A stretch of DNA of 32,443 bases from Candidatus Gottesmanbacteria bacterium RIFCSPLOWO2_01_FULL_42_22 (GCA_001779315.1 MFJU01000026.1:23687-56129), one strand, 5' to 3'. Numbered from the stretch's first letter, positions 21,064 through 30,526 are shown. Numbers and translations are program-made. The notes: a model not told the origin generated them from the sequence alone.

Positions 21064-23529
21064 TTAGGATGGCAGGCGGGCCATCATTGGCGGGTGGATG
21101 CCTTTGGGTTCTTCGATTTCTTCTTTAACTTTTAAGGGTTGGCCAAGAGCCACTTTAAATACCTGGTCCATATGGTCGACATAAACAAACTTAAGATCGT
21201 CTAAAACATATTTGGGAATATCCTCAAGGTCCTTTTTGTTTGATTTCGGCATGATGACGGTTTTGATGCCGGCACGGTGAGCGGCAATTACCTTTTCTTT
21301 TACCCCGCCGATTTCCAAAACCCGGCCTCTTAAAGTCACCTCTCCTGTCATGGCGGCGTCTTTTTTGACCGGTATTTGTGATAGGGCTGAAACCATGGCG
21401 GTGGTGATGGCCACACCGGCTGAAGGGCCGTCTTTGGGAACAGCTCCTTCAGGCACGTGAACATGGATATCGACATTCTGGTAAAACTTTTCGTTTAAGC
21501 CTAATTGTTTGGCTTTAGCCCGGATATAGGACAGTGCTGCCTTGCAGGATTCCTGCATGACCTCACCCAAATGTCCGGTCAAAAGGAGGTTTCCCTTGCC
21601 TTTCATCAGGGCAATCTCGATAAAGAGGATATCGCCTCCGGCTTCGGTCCAGGCCAGTCCGGTTGACATGCCGATTTCATCAATCTTTTCAGCCAGATAT
21701 GAGGTGAATTTGGCCGGTCCGAGATATTTATGAAGATCAGAAGCTTTGATGATTTTTGATTTGGTTTTGCCTTCAACGACTTCGCGGGCGACCTTCCGGA
21801 AAACTGTGGCGATTTCCCTTTCCAAACTTCTGACACCGGCTTCCCGGGTATATTTGCGGATAACGTAATGGATGACCCTTTCCGTCAATTTAATCTTATT
21901 GGCAGTCAAACCATGGGCATCCAGCTGTTTGCCGACTAAAAAATCCTTGGCAATGTGAAATTTTTCATCTTCCGTATAGCCCGGGAAGTGAATAATTTCC
22001 AATCTGTCTCTCAAAGCCGGCGGAATGGTATCCAAAACATTGCAGGTGGTGATAAACATGACATCTGATAAATCAAACGGCACTTCCAAATAATGATCGG
22101 AGAAGGAATGGTTCTGTTCCGGATCCAGAGCTTCCAAAAGCGCTGCCGAAGGGTCTCCACGAAAGTCTGTGCCGACTTTGTCAATTTCATCCAGCATGAA
22201 AACCGGATTTTTGGTACCGGCCTGCTTGATGCCCTGTATCATTCTGCCCGGCATGGCTCCGACATAAGTCCGGCGATGGCCTCTGACTTCAGCTTCATCA
22301 CGGATACCGCCTAAAGACACTTTAACGAATTTGCGTCCCAAAGCGCGGGCAATAGACTTGCCGATTGATGTTTTGCCCACCCCGGGCGGACCGACAAAAC
22401 ATAAAATAGTCGGAGTGGCTGTTTTCTTTTTAATTTCTTCTTTAGGCAGAGTTTTCTCATCAGGTTTCTTTTCGGCTTCTAACGAAAGTTCGAATTTTTT
22501 CTTCAGTTTCATCACTGCCAGATATTCCAATATTCTTTCCTTGACTTTTTTTAAGCCGAAATGGTCTTCATCCAGAATTTTATCCGCTTCTCTTATATCA
22601 ACCTCGCTTGACGAAGCCACACTCCAGGGCAGATCTACCAGCCAATCAAGATAAGTTCTGATATAAGAGGCTTCAGGATTATAACTGGACATTTGGGCCA
22701 GTCTTTTCAGCTCCTTTTTGGCTTTTTCCTCAACCTCAAAAGTCATTTTGGCTTTCTTGATTTTATCCAAAAGCTCCCTGACTTCTTTAGTTTCGCCTTC
22801 CTCACCCAATTCTTTTTCTATGGTTTTCAGTCTTTCACGCAACACCGCTTCCTTAACGCTCTTGTCAAATTTTTCCTGGGTTTTAGAGGCTATTTTTCTT
22901 TCTATTTCCAGGATTTTCACTTCATGGTTCAGATAGTCGGATATCCTGCTAAGTCGGTCCTTGACGTTTCTGGTTTCCAAAAGCAGCTGCTTTTCCGCCG
23001 GTTTGATATCCAGGACAGCTGCCACATGGTTGGCAAATTCACCGGGAGTCAAACCAGACATGATATTCATAAAAGAAAGAAAATCAACTGATTTGCCCAT
23101 GTTGACGGCTCTTTTAAGTTCTGCCGTAATATGATTGACTAAAGCCGTCACTTCATCCGCTGCACCCTGCTCATCTGCCACATCGACCACTTTGGCAACG
23201 AAATATGGATCGGTTGATTCATAAGAAAGTATCTCGACACGCTTAATGCCTTTAACCAGGGCATTGATTTCGCCGTCGGTTTTCAAAAGCCGTTCGATTC
23301 TGGCTATGGTGCCGATGGTAAACAAATCAGAGGGTGCAGGTTCATGAAGATGCGGTGTTTTCTGCATCACTAAAACGACATTGCGGTCGGTAGAATTTGA
23401 GGCTTCAATAGCCGCCAATGAACGCGGCCGGCCGAAAGTGAGGACTATTTCCGTATTGGGAAAAACCACCCCGTCGCGGATGGGAATTATCGGAAGTGTT
23501 TTAACTTTGTTTATTTCTTCTTCAGCCAT
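21064..23529 (-). CDS. lon: ATP-dependent protease Lon (LonA)
   Basis: This 821-residue cytoplasmic AAA+ serine protease degrades misfolded and regulatory proteins. The N-terminal LON substrate domain begins [17 protein letters not shown] coiled-coil stretch (around 210-290) leads into the AAA+ module with Walker [10 protein letters not shown] and Walker [10 protein letters not shown]. The protease domain carries the Ser-Lys dyad: Ser in [11 protein letters not shown] and Lys in [11 protein letters not shown] Lys/Glu-rich insertion ([18 protein letters not shown]) just before Walker A is longer than in E. coli Lon. ATG 23529 was chosen; a TTG at 23571 would add 14 residues upstream of the family start and lies in the promoter. 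There is no Shine-Dalgarno. A CIRCE-like operator overlaps its promoter, so heat-shock control by HrcA is likely. Confidence 0.96.
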   Translation of the reverse strand: MAEEEINKVKTLPIIPIRDGVVFPNTEIVLTFGRPRSLAAIEASNSTDRNVVLVMQKTPHLHEPAPSDLFTIGTIARIERLLKTDGEINALVKGIKRVEILSYESTDPYFVAKVVDVADEQGAADEVTALVNHITAELKRAVNMGKSVDFLSFMNIMSGLTPGEFANHVAAVLDIKPAEKQLLLETRNVKDRLSRISDYLNHEVKILEIERKIASKTQEKFDKSVKEAVLRERLKTIEKELGEEGETKEVRELLDKIKKAKMTFEVEEKAKKELKRLAQMSSYNPEASYIRTYLDWLVDLPWSVASSSEVDIREADKILDEDHFGLKKVKERILEYLAVMKLKKKFELSLEAEKKPDEKTLPKEEIKKKTATPTILCFVGPPGVGKTSIGKSIARALGRKFVKVSLGGIRDEAEVRGHRRTYVGAMPGRMIQGIKQAGTKNPVFMLDEIDKVGTDFRGDPSAALLEALDPEQNHSFSDHYLEVPFDLSDVMFITTCNVLDTIPPALRDRLEIIHFPGYTEDEKFHIAKDFLVGKQLDAHGLTANKIKLTERVIHYVIRKYTREAGVRSLEREIATVFRKVAREVVEGKTKSKIIKASDLHKYLGPAKFTSYLAEKIDEIGMSTGLAWTEAGGDILFIEIALMKGKGNLLLTGHLGEVMQESCKAALSYIRAKAKQLGLNEKFYQNVDIHVHVPEGAVPKDGPSAGVAITTAMVSALSQIPVKKDAAMTGEVTLRGRVLEIGGVKEKVIAAHRAGIKTVIMPKSNKKDLEDIPKYVLDDLKFVYVDHMDQVFKVALGQPLKVKEEIEEPKGIHPPMMARLPS

Positions 23530-23537
23530 TCGTATGT

Positions 23538-23564
23538 TTAGCAGTGTAACAAACTGACTGCTAA
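23538..23564. promoter_or_regulatory. CIRCE-like (HrcA-type) operator upstream of lon
   Basis: TTAGCAGTG-N9-GACTGCTAA has the exact 9-N9-9 layout of CIRCE (TTAGCACTC-N9-GAGTGCTAA) and matches 15 of 18 arm bases. The change at arm position 7 (C to G) is compensated by a G-to-C change opposite it, so the dyad is kept. It lies between the -35 box and the lon start. Confidence 0.65.
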
Positions 23565-23571
23565 ATGTCAA
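23543..23571 (-). promoter_or_regulatory. lon promoter
   Basis: On the minus strand, consensus TTGACA (23566-23571), a 17-nt spacer and TACACT (23543-23548) form a sigma-70-type promoter. The CIRCE-like dyad covers the spacer and -10. The ATG is 13 nt past the -10 box, leaving a leader of about 7 nt. Confidence 0.6.
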
Positions 23572-23592
23572 ATATTGATTAATGCTGATCTA

Positions 23593-24465
23593 TTAGATAA
23601 ATTCTGCAATAAACTTATTTAAATCCCTGTTGGTAATATCTTCTTCTACCAGGGCTTTTTCCTTCAATTGGTTGAGGAAATCAGTATAAACCGGCCTTTC
23701 GGTTTTGTAAACAATACCGATGGGAATTTTATCTTCCAATTCCAGTGATTTATCCAGTGCCAATCTCAAGTTTGACCGGTCATAATCCCCGGCAAGCTTA
23801 TAGACCCTTTCGCGGTAAAAGGCATAACCGTTGGCCGGATTGAAGGTGACGCAGGGTTGGAAAACATTAATCAGGGAAAAACCCCGATGATTTATGCCTG
23901 ACATGATCAAATCCGTCAAATGAACCAAATCCTGGGAGAATCCTTGGGCGACGAAAGTCGCACCCTGGGTCAAAGCCAAAGCAAGCGGATTGACCGGAAC
24001 TTCTATCAAACCCTGCGGAGTTGATTTAGACTTCGCCCCTTTCGAGGCTGTGGGTGCCACTTGTCCTGTGGTCAAACCATAGACTCTATTGTCATGAACG
24101 ATGACGGTAATGTCATGATTGCCGCGGGCCGCATGCAGAAGATGATTGCCTCCTTCACCATAAGTGTCCCCGTCTCCGGCTATAACTATAACAGGCAATT
24201 TATGGTTGGCGATTTTAACTCCGACAGCTGTGGGGATAGCCCTTCCATGAAGCGCATGGAAACTGTTGGCCCAGAGAAAATCATTCATATTGCCGGAACA
24301 GCCGATACCGAATATGACAGCCATTTTGTCAGGCTCAAGCTGTAATTTGTTAAAGGCGGTTTTTAAGGAAGACCAAATACCGAAATTGCCGCACCCCGGA
24401 CACCAGGTCGGAAAATAACCCAAGAAAGCGCTGTTTATTTTGGCGGTGGCTGTCTGACCGTTCAT
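23593..24465 (-). CDS. korB: 2-oxoacid:ferredoxin oxidoreductase, beta (thiamine diphosphate) subunit
   Basis: This 290-residue beta subunit performs oxidative decarboxylation of a 2-oxoacid with electron transfer to ferredoxin, or the reverse CO2-fixing reaction. Cys22 and Cys25 in WCPGCGN and Cys56 in GIGCSGN are cluster ligands of the proximal [4Fe-4S] centre. GDGD at 97-100 with the following GGNHLLHAARGN binds Mg2+-thiamine diphosphate, and VHDNRVYGLTTGQVAPT is the family signature. It overlaps korA by 4 nt (ATGA). Whether the substrate is 2-oxoglutarate, pyruvate or another 2-oxoacid cannot be read here. A link to 2-oxoglutarate supply for lysine synthesis is only speculation. Confidence 0.92.
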   Translation of the reverse strand: MNGQTATAKINSAFLGYFPTWCPGCGNFGIWSSLKTAFNKLQLEPDKMAVIFGIGCSGNMNDFLWANSFHALHGRAIPTAVGVKIANHKLPVIVIAGDGDTYGEGGNHLLHAARGNHDITVIVHDNRVYGLTTGQVAPTASKGAKSKSTPQGLIEVPVNPLALALTQGATFVAQGFSQDLVHLTDLIMSGINHRGFSLINVFQPCVTFNPANGYAFYRERVYKLAGDYDRSNLRLALDKSLELEDKIPIGIVYKTERPVYTDFLNQLKEKALVEEDITNRDLNKFIAEFI

Positions 24466-26204
24466 AATAGCTCCTTTATTTTTACCATTATTTCATGAGG
24501 GTAGACGGGACGGCCTGAATATTTCAACAGCTTTTGCGGAAATTCTATGCCGGTTGCCATGGTCAATAGCTGTCCGAGTTGTCCGGTGGAATTATTTTCG
24601 ATAAGCAGAAATTTGCCGAACCTGCCCAAAAATTCTTTAAGTTTGCCAAAATCCAAAGGCCAAAGACGGCTAAAATGGACATAGTTAAAACTGCCGCCTG
24701 ATTCTTTCATGGCCTGCAAGATTGGCCCTTTCATGGATCCCCAGGAAACAACTGTCAAAGGAGGCTCTTTTGCCCCGAAAACTTCCGGTAAACGGAAATC
24801 ATTGGAGAGATAAGTCGCTTCTTTACGGTTTCTTTTATCAACCTGTTTTACCCTCTCTCCGGCATCCTCAGTGGTATGCCCGTCTTCACCGTGTTCATAA
24901 GAATTGGCCTGATGAAGACTCTGTTTCATTCCCGGCAAGGCTCTGGATGAAATGCCGTCATCCGTAATCAAATAGCGTTTATAAGACGTAATTTTCAATA
25001 ATTCTTCTTGTGACAAAAGCTTGCCCCTGTCAATTCTGTCCCGATCAAATCGGGATTGAATTTCGAATTTTTCAACTGATTGGTGTCCCTCCTGAAGATA
25101 TTTATCGGCCATGATTAAAACGGGTGTCTGGTATCTGTCTGCCAAATTAAAAGCTTCAACAGTCAGTTTATAAGCTTCCCCGACATCACCCGGGGCCAGG
25201 ACAATTTTGGGGAATTCACCGTGCCCGCTTCTGATGACAAAATGCAGATCACCCTGTTCTGTCCAGGTCGGCATGCCGGTGGCCGGCCCGGGCCGCTGCC
25301 CCATAACTATGACAATCGGAGTTTCTGTCATACCTGAAAGCGAAACAGCCTCAACCATCAGGGCAAATCCGCCGCCTGATGTAGCAACCATAGAACGCGC
25401 TCCCGCCCAGGAAGCACCCAAAGCCATATTGATGACGGATATTTCATCCTCCGCGTGCTTGACCACTATACCTGCCTTTTCGGCTTTGGAGGCCAAATAA
25501 TGTAAAATAGCTGACGAAGGCGTCATCGGATAAGCACAGTAAAATTGACAGCCCGCCCTAATAGCCCCCAAGCCTATTACTTCATTTCCGGTAATATATA
25601 ATTTCGGGCTAATGACGGACTTTTTTTCCAGTTTATGGAGGATGTCAATCTTAAAATTTTTCTTTGCCTCATTCATGCCGAGAGTGGCTGCCTCTCTGTT
25701 TTTAGTGATGATTTCTTCACCTTTCCTGGCGAACGTTTCCGCAATCAGAGTATTTAAGATCTCCATATCCGCTCCGATTAAATGCATCAAAACCCCCAAA
25801 GCTATATTGTTCAGCATGACCATCGGAAGGCTGTTTTCCCTTAGGATTCGCGAGAATGGGATATGAACATAATGGATATTCCTATCAGGTTTCATGAGTT
25901 TACTTTCATCAGTTTTTTCATTATCAAAGACAATGACTCCCCCTTCACGGACTTCGTGGCCGTGAAGATCGGCAGTTTCCTTGTTTAAACAAAGCAGTAA
26001 GTCAACTCCCTGCCCCTGGGAATGGACCTCTTCGTCTGAAATGCGCACCTCAATGACATTGTGCCCGCCGCGGATAAGGGAGGGGTATTCTGAATATTCA
26101 AAAGCATGGTAACCGGAGCGGGTGGCAATTTTGCCCAAAAAAAGGCCGGTGGTCATAATGCCGAAACCTGCTTCTCCGCCGATTTTGACTGTAAAATCAA
26201 TCAT
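24462..26204 (-). CDS. korA: 2-oxoacid:ferredoxin oxidoreductase, fused gamma-alpha subunit
   Basis: The 580-residue chain joins the gamma domain (1 to about 190; KIGGEAGFGIMTTG, SLIRGGHN) to the alpha domain (from about 200). The alpha domain begins with YITGNEVIGLGAIRAG and YPMTPSSAI, the pyrimidine-binding thiamine domain, and carries EDEISVINMALGASWAGARS and the GQRPGPATGMPTWTEQGDL segment. This fused layout is typical of the two-subunit KorAB group. It lies 65 nt after the ferredoxin gene and is probably co-transcribed. A 17-nt palindrome inside the frame (25039-25055) encodes SRFDRD-like residues before DRGKLL and may be a small insertion. Confidence 0.92.
   Translation of the reverse strand: MIDFTVKIGGEAGFGIMTTGLFLGKIATRSGYHAFEYSEYPSLIRGGHNVIEVRISDEEVHSQGQGVDLLLCLNKETADLHGHEVREGGVIVFDNEKTDESKLMKPDRNIHYVHIPFSRILRENSLPMVMLNNIALGVLMHLIGADMEILNTLIAETFARKGEEIITKNREAATLGMNEAKKNFKIDILHKLEKKSVISPKLYITGNEVIGLGAIRAGCQFYCAYPMTPSSAILHYLASKAEKAGIVVKHAEDEISVINMALGASWAGARSMVATSGGGFALMVEAVSLSGMTETPIVIVMGQRPGPATGMPTWTEQGDLHFVIRSGHGEFPKIVLAPGDVGEAYKLTVEAFNLADRYQTPVLIMADKYLQEGHQSVEKFEIQSRFDRDRIDRGKLLSQEELLKITSYKRYLITDDGISSRALPGMKQSLHQANSYEHGEDGHTTEDAGERVKQVDKRNRKEATYLSNDFRLPEVFGAKEPPLTVVSWGSMKGPILQAMKESGGSFNYVHFSRLWPLDFGKLKEFLGRFGKFLLIENNSTGQLGQLLTMATGIEFPQKLLKYSGRPVYPHEIMVKIKELL
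25039..25055. repeat. Palindrome inside korA similar to the GIY-YIG cassette hairpin
   Basis: TCCCGAT (25039-25045), CAA, ATCGGGA (25049-25055) is a perfect 7-bp inverted repeat. It differs from the hairpin at 20876-20894 mainly in one loop base. It lies in frame in korA. Confidence 0.5.
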
Positions 26205-26269
26205 CTTAATTACCGATGTATATTTCGGTCGGTTGTTAATTCTGATTCCTTCTTACCTTTACGGATATT

Positions 26270-26530
26270 TCAGGGATAAATCTGCTTGCCGGTTACATCC
26301 TGAATTATGATGGCGGCAACCGGACAGGCTTTGGCAGAATCAATGATGGTTTCCGAAGATTCTTCCTCGGCTGTATCCAAAAAAATCGCTTTGGCTTCAT
26401 TGTCTAAGGCCCAGGTCTTGGGCGCAACGGCAATACAGGATGCAGCTCCTATGCAGAGATTCCTGTCCATGGTGACTGTCAGTTTGCCTACTTTTCTTGG
26501 TCCTGACGGATTTGTCTGGTTATATGTCAT
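26270..26530 (-). CDS. Single-cluster ferredoxin with three cysteines (probable [3Fe-4S])
   Basis: This 86-residue ferredoxin carries Cys26, Cys32 and Cys69 in CIGAASC and ACPVAAI. The position that is Cys in [4Fe-4S] ferredoxins is Ala29, so a [3Fe-4S] cluster, or a [4Fe-4S] cluster with one non-cysteine ligand, is expected. The body (KTWALDNEAKAIFLD) matches short ferredoxins of the P450-partner and KorAB-associated kind. ATG 26530 was chosen; a TTG at 26566 lies in the promoter's -35 box. The message seems leaderless. The gene directly precedes korA, so it is the likely electron acceptor or donor of KorAB. Confidence 0.85.
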   Translation of the reverse strand: MTYNQTNPSGPRKVGKLTVTMDRNLCIGAASCIAVAPKTWALDNEAKAIFLDTAEEESSETIIDSAKACPVAAIIIQDVTGKQIYP

Positions 26531-26537
26531 ATATACA

Positions 26538-26566
26538 TTTATATATAATCGGAGCCGTTTTGACAA
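26538..26566 (-). promoter_or_regulatory. Leaderless promoter of the ferredoxin-korAB unit
   Basis: On the minus strand: TTGTCA (26561-26566), a 17-nt spacer, TATAAA (26538-26543), then only 7 nt to the ATG at 26530. No Shine-Dalgarno is present. Confidence 0.6.
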
Positions 26567-26573
26567 TAATTGA

Positions 26574-26936
26574 CTATTTATGCAAAGCCTGATGGATAGT
26601 TTCCAGGGGCAACAGGGCGCATTTTATTCTGGCCAGAGTCAATTTGAGGCCCAGCAGTCTTTCAACATCCTCTTTTTGAAGAGCCAAAACTTCCGTGGAT
26701 GTTTTTCCCTTTATAAATTCCGTCAGCATGGAAGCTGAAGCCATGGAAACAGCGCAGCCTGTTCCGGTGAAACTGACTGCCCTGATTTTGCCTTTTTGCG
26801 AAAGATCGATATTGATGGTAATTGAATCCCCGCATGAAGGATTATTCTGACTGACTCTGGTGGCAGATCCGGCTAGCGTTCCGTAATTTCGCGGATTGCG
26901 GAAATGATCCAGAATATTGTCCCGGTAAAGATCCAT
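26574..26936 (-). CDS. sufU: SufU, zinc-dependent sulfurtransferase/scaffold-type partner of SufS
   Basis: This 120-residue IscU-fold protein has Cys35 (NPSCGD, with Asp37), Cys61 (TGCAVSMAS) and Cys106 (RIKCALLP), the SufU ligand set that binds zinc and accepts persulfide from SufS. The insert between the second and third cysteines (IKGKTSTEVLALQKEDV) is the SufU-type extension missing in IscU. ATG 26936 shares its A with the sufS stop (TGATG) and has a GAGGAAG ribosome site; a GTG three codons upstream is less likely. It is the last gene of the SUF operon. Confidence 0.92.
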   Translation of the reverse strand: MDLYRDNILDHFRNPRNYGTLAGSATRVSQNNPSCGDSITINIDLSQKGKIRAVSFTGTGCAVSMASASMLTEFIKGKTSTEVLALQKEDVERLLGLKLTLARIKCALLPLETIHQALHK

Positions 26937-28177
26937 CAGCACCACTTCCTCAGGAAAAATTTTGCCGTATTTTCCAATCCCTGAAGGAGAGCATCGACAT
27001 CACTTTCATCATTATAAAGATAAAAAGAAGCCCGGCAGGAAGAATTGATTTCAAGCCTGTGGTGAAGCGGCATAGCGCAATGGTGCCCGCTCCTGATGCA
27101 GATATTGTCGTTATTTAAAATCTGGGCCACATCATGGGGATGGATGCCTTTTAAATTAAAGGCAATAACTCCACCCCTCTCTGTTGCCTCTTTGGGACCG
27201 TAGATTTCAATAGCCGATAGCTTTTGCAGTTTCCCTAATGCATAGACAGTCAACTCTTTCTCATGCTCCCGAATCTTCCCCATGCCGATATTTTCCAGAT
27301 ATTCAACGGCTTTTGCCAATCCTAATACTCCGGCGATATCAGGAGTCCCGGCTTCAAATTTATAAGGGGGCTCGTTATACACTGTCTTCTCCAATTGAAC
27401 CTCCCTGATCATTTCCCCGCCGGTCTGATAGGGAGGCATCTTCTTTAATAATTCAGCTTTGCCCCATAAAACTCCGACACCGGTCGGCCCGAGCATTTTG
27501 TGAGCAGAGAAAACCAGAAAATCACAGCCTAAATCCATGACCGATAATTTCAAATGGGGAACAGCCTGGGCGGCATCAATGACAATAACCGTATTTTTGT
27601 TAATTTTTTTAACCCTGGCGATTATTTCCTTTACGGGATTGATTGTGCCCAGGACATTGGAGATGAAGGTGAAAGTAAGAATAGCGGTATTTTTGTCAAT
27701 TTTTTTCTCAAGATCGTCAAGCTTTAATCTTCCCTCATTATCTATATCAATAAACCTGAGCGGAATTTTCTTTTCCCCGGAAATTACCTGCCAGGGAACG
27801 ATGTTGGCATGATGTTCCATGACTGTTGAAACGATATTGGAATGGGCGGGTAAAGTGCGGCCAACTGTCTGGGCTATCAGATTGAGACTTTCCGTGGCGT
27901 TGCGCGTAAATACCACTTCGGCGCTGTTTGGGCAACCGATAAATTCAGCCACTTTTCCTCTGGAGTTTTCATATCCTTCGGTTGCTTCTTCCGACAAAGT
28001 ATAAACACCGCGGAAAATATTGACAGGGCATTCTTCATAATACCTGACAGTTTCCTGAATTACGGATTGAGGTTTCAACGAGGAAGCTGTCGAATCTAAA
28101 TAAACAATTCTTTTACCCTTAATTTTTCTTTGAAGAACGGGAAAGTCAGATGCGATTTTTGAGGGTTTAAACAGCAT
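26936..28177 (-). CDS. sufS: Cysteine desulfurase SufS
   Basis: This 413-residue group-II cysteine desulfurase takes sulfur from cysteine as an enzyme persulfide for Fe-S assembly. EHHANIVPWQ (121-130) stacks on the cofactor, Asp201 in VIVIDAAQAVPH binds the pyridine nitrogen, Lys227 in FSAHKMLGPTG forms the Schiff base, and Cys367 in RSGHHCAMP is the persulfide cysteine. It hands sulfur to SufU, encoded directly after it with a 1-nt overlap. It lies 9 nt after the Rieske-type gene. Confidence 0.95.
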   Translation of the reverse strand: MLFKPSKIASDFPVLQRKIKGKRIVYLDSTASSLKPQSVIQETVRYYEECPVNIFRGVYTLSEEATEGYENSRGKVAEFIGCPNSAEVVFTRNATESLNLIAQTVGRTLPAHSNIVSTVMEHHANIVPWQVISGEKKIPLRFIDIDNEGRLKLDDLEKKIDKNTAILTFTFISNVLGTINPVKEIIARVKKINKNTVIVIDAAQAVPHLKLSVMDLGCDFLVFSAHKMLGPTGVGVLWGKAELLKKMPPYQTGGEMIREVQLEKTVYNEPPYKFEAGTPDIAGVLGLAKAVEYLENIGMGKIREHEKELTVYALGKLQKLSAIEIYGPKEATERGGVIAFNLKGIHPHDVAQILNNDNICIRSGHHCAMPLHHRLEINSSCRASFYLYNDESDVDALLQGLENTAKFFLRKWC

Positions 28178-28186
28178 ATCAGGTTT

Positions 28187-28495
28187 TTACAGTTGGATTT
28201 TGATATCATCTCCTTCAACTGCAACCTCATAAATCCCTAAGGATTTTGTAGCCGGAGGGGCTAGGACATCTCCTTTCTGAATATCAAACTGCGCGCCGTG
28301 GCAATAGCAGGTTAAAGTTAAACCGTCCAAGAATCCTCCGGCCAGTGAACACTGCTGATGGGTACAGATTCCGTCAAAAGCCAAATATTCACCGTCTACA
28401 TTGGCAACGGCTATGACTCTGCCTGCTACGCGGTATTCCTTCATCCGTCCGTTTTCAATCTCGCTCTTTTTGGCAACCGTGATAAAATCAGGCAT
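28187..28495 (-). CDS. Rieske-type [2Fe-2S] ferredoxin in the SUF operon
   Basis: This 102-residue Rieske-fold protein has both ligand boxes: Cys44-x-His46 (CTHQQCSL) and Cys63-x-x-His66 (CYCHGAQF). There is no signal peptide or membrane anchor, so it is a soluble cytoplasmic electron carrier like the ferredoxin components of dioxygenases. The extra Cys49 and Cys65 are where disulfide-forming cysteines sit in high-potential Rieske proteins, although cytoplasmic conditions may keep them reduced. Small Rieske proteins of this kind are found in some SUF operons. It may supply electrons for cluster assembly or sense redox state; its partner is not shown by the sequence. Confidence 0.9.
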   Translation of the reverse strand: MPDFITVAKKSEIENGRMKEYRVAGRVIAVANVDGEYLAFDGICTHQQCSLAGGFLDGLTLTCYCHGAQFDIQKGDVLAPPATKSLGIYEVAVEGDDIKIQL

Positions 28496-28506
28496 AGTTG
28501 GCTTTA

Positions 28507-29127
28507 TTATACAACCAAGCGCTTTATCTTGGTATCCAGATCGCGGACAAGCTGTTCCCTTAAATTTTCATCTTCTATCCTTTGGAGGGCATCGCGGTAA
28601 AATCCCGACAGCATAAGTACACTGCATTGGCTTTCCGATAAACCGCGGGTTTTTAAGTAATACCTCTGCAAATCATTCAGCCTTCCGACAGTGGCCCCGT
28701 GGGTACAGCGGACATCATTGGCCAGAATCTCCAATTTAGGACGTGAGTCAGCCCAGGTCCCTTTCGACATTAATATATTGTCGTTTTTCTGGTAAGCATT
28801 GGATTTCCGGGCCCCTTTGCCAATTTTGATCAAACCCTCGTAGAAGAATTTAGCTGAACCGAATAATACTGATTTTATTAACAAATCGCTGACACTCTCC
28901 TCTTTTTGATGGTCCTGAAGAGTATAAAGCCTTAATACCTGTTTTCCGTGGCCTAAAATTAAACCGATGATCTCTGCGTCACTGCCGGAGCCTTTGATGG
29001 CAATTTCTATCTGGCCCGTCTGGTCATCATCGCCGGCCAAATACAATACAAAAGTCTTTTTTTCGTTTTGCCCGACGGTAAATTTTTTTTGTCCGGTAAG
29101 TGAATCGATTAAAATAATATTATTCAT
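28507..29127 (-). CDS. sufD: SufD, half-length form
   Basis: This 206-residue SufBD-family protein is about half the usual SufD length (about 400). It retains the C-terminal part of the beta-helix and the helical end: EILANDVRCTHGATVGRLN and RYYLKTRGLSESQ are the conserved SufD C-terminal motifs, with Cys and His of the RCTHG site that helps hold the nascent cluster. The long N-terminal region is absent. The reading frame is complete with a normal start and tight spacing (1 nt after sufB), so it is a compact form and not a broken gene. It would form the SufBC2D scaffold with SufB and SufC. Confidence 0.87.
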   Translation of the reverse strand: MNNIILIDSLTGQKKFTVGQNEKKTFVLYLAGDDDQTGQIEIAIKGSGSDAEIIGLILGHGKQVLRLYTLQDHQKEESVSDLLIKSVLFGSAKFFYEGLIKIGKGARKSNAYQKNDNILMSKGTWADSRPKLEILANDVRCTHGATVGRLNDLQRYYLKTRGLSESQCSVLMLSGFYRDALQRIEDENLREQLVRDLDTKIKRLVV

Positions 29128-29128
29128 A

Positions 29129-30523
29129 TTATCCGACTGACCCTTCCATTTCCAGCTGTATCAGCCTGTTCAGCTCAACCGCGTATTCCAAAGGCAACTC
29201 TTTCACAATCGGTTCAATAAAGCCGTTAACGATCATCGCTTCGGCATCGGCTTTTTTCAATCCCCGGCTGTTAAGATAAAACAATTGTTCATCTCCTATT
29301 TTGGAAACGGTAGCCTCATGTTCTATTTGGACATCGTTATGCCTGATATCCATCGTCGGATAAGTATCCGATCTGGAAGTATCATCAATCAGGAGTGCAT
29401 CGCAGATGACTTTTGTTTTAGCTTTTATGGCACTTGGGAATACCTGGATTAACCCTCGGTATGAGGTCCGTCCTCCGTCAGCGGAAACCGACTTGGAAGT
29501 AATTTTACTGCTTGTATAAGGCGCGAAATGAATCGCCTTGCCGCCTGCATCCTGATGCTGGTTGGCTCCGGCATAAGCTACCGATAAGATTTCGCCGCGG
29601 GCGCCTTTACCCATCAGATATACTGACGGATACTTCATGGTCAGCTTCGATCCGATATTACCGTCAATCCATTCGCCGAAACCTTCAGTCTCGACTCTCA
29701 TTCTTTTGGTGACCAGATTATAAACATTTCCCGACCAATTCTGGATGGTGGTATAACGCACGCGGGCGCCCTTTTTGACGAAAATTTCCACCACGGCGCT
29801 GTGGAGTGAATCGGTGGTATAAACGGGAGCTGTACAGCCTTCCACATAATGGACATAACTGCCTTCATCGGCAATAATTAATGTTCTTTCAAATTGCCCC
29901 ATGTTGGCGGCATTGATCCGAAAGTAAGCCTGCAGCGGCAATTCCACTTTGACCCCTTTCGGCACATAGATAAAAGAACCGCCCGACCAGACAGCACTGT
30001 TTAAGGCAGAAAACTTATTATCCTGGGGCGGAATAAGTGTGCCGAAATATTCCCTGACAAGATCAGGAAATTCCCTCAATCCCGTATCCATATCGAGAAA
30101 AATGACCCCTTTATCCCCCAAAGTTTTTTGGATGCTTTTATAGACAACCTCGCTTTCATACTGCGCGCTAACCCCCCCTAAAAATTTTTTCTCAGCTTCC
30201 GGTATGCCGATGGCATCATAAGTTTCTTTAATTTCCTTCGGTAGTTCTTCCCAGCTTCCGGCTTTGTCCTTGATAGGTTTAATATAGTAATAAATATCGT
30301 CAAAATTAATACGGCTCAAATCCCCGCCCCAGACAGGCATCTGCTTTTTATAAAAAACCGCCAGTGCCTCAAGCCGGAACCGCAGCATCCACTCCGGTTC
30401 GTTTTTATGTCGGGAAATTTCTTCAACAGTCTTTTTATTAAGCCCTTTTTTGGATTTAAAAGTGTAATTTTCTGGTTTACTAAAACCGTAACGATAGTCT
30501 GACTGGAGAATCTGATTGTTCAT
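29129..30523 (-). CDS. sufB: SufB, Fe-S scaffold subunit
   Basis: This 464-residue scaffold of the SufBC2D complex is of full length. The start has [20 protein letters not shown], then [21 protein letters not shown]. The core is a beta-helix with [22 protein letters not shown] and [21 protein letters not shown]. The C-terminal region [20 protein letters not shown] and [19 protein letters not shown] are signature motifs. It receives sulfur from SufS/SufU, and ATP hydrolysis by SufC drives a conformational change. It lies 3 nt after sufC. Confidence 0.96.
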   Translation of the reverse strand: MNNQILQSDYRYGFSKPENYTFKSKKGLNKKTVEEISRHKNEPEWMLRFRLEALAVFYKKQMPVWGGDLSRINFDDIYYYIKPIKDKAGSWEELPKEIKETYDAIGIPEAEKKFLGGVSAQYESEVVYKSIQKTLGDKGVIFLDMDTGLREFPDLVREYFGTLIPPQDNKFSALNSAVWSGGSFIYVPKGVKVELPLQAYFRINAANMGQFERTLIIADEGSYVHYVEGCTAPVYTTDSLHSAVVEIFVKKGARVRYTTIQNWSGNVYNLVTKRMRVETEGFGEWIDGNIGSKLTMKYPSVYLMGKGARGEILSVAYAGANQHQDAGGKAIHFAPYTSSKITSKSVSADGGRTSYRGLIQVFPSAIKAKTKVICDALLIDDTSRSDTYPTMDIRHNDVQIEHEATVSKIGDEQLFYLNSRGLKKADAEAMIVNGFIEPIVKELPLEYAVELNRLIQLEMEGSVG

Positions 30524-30526
30524 AAA

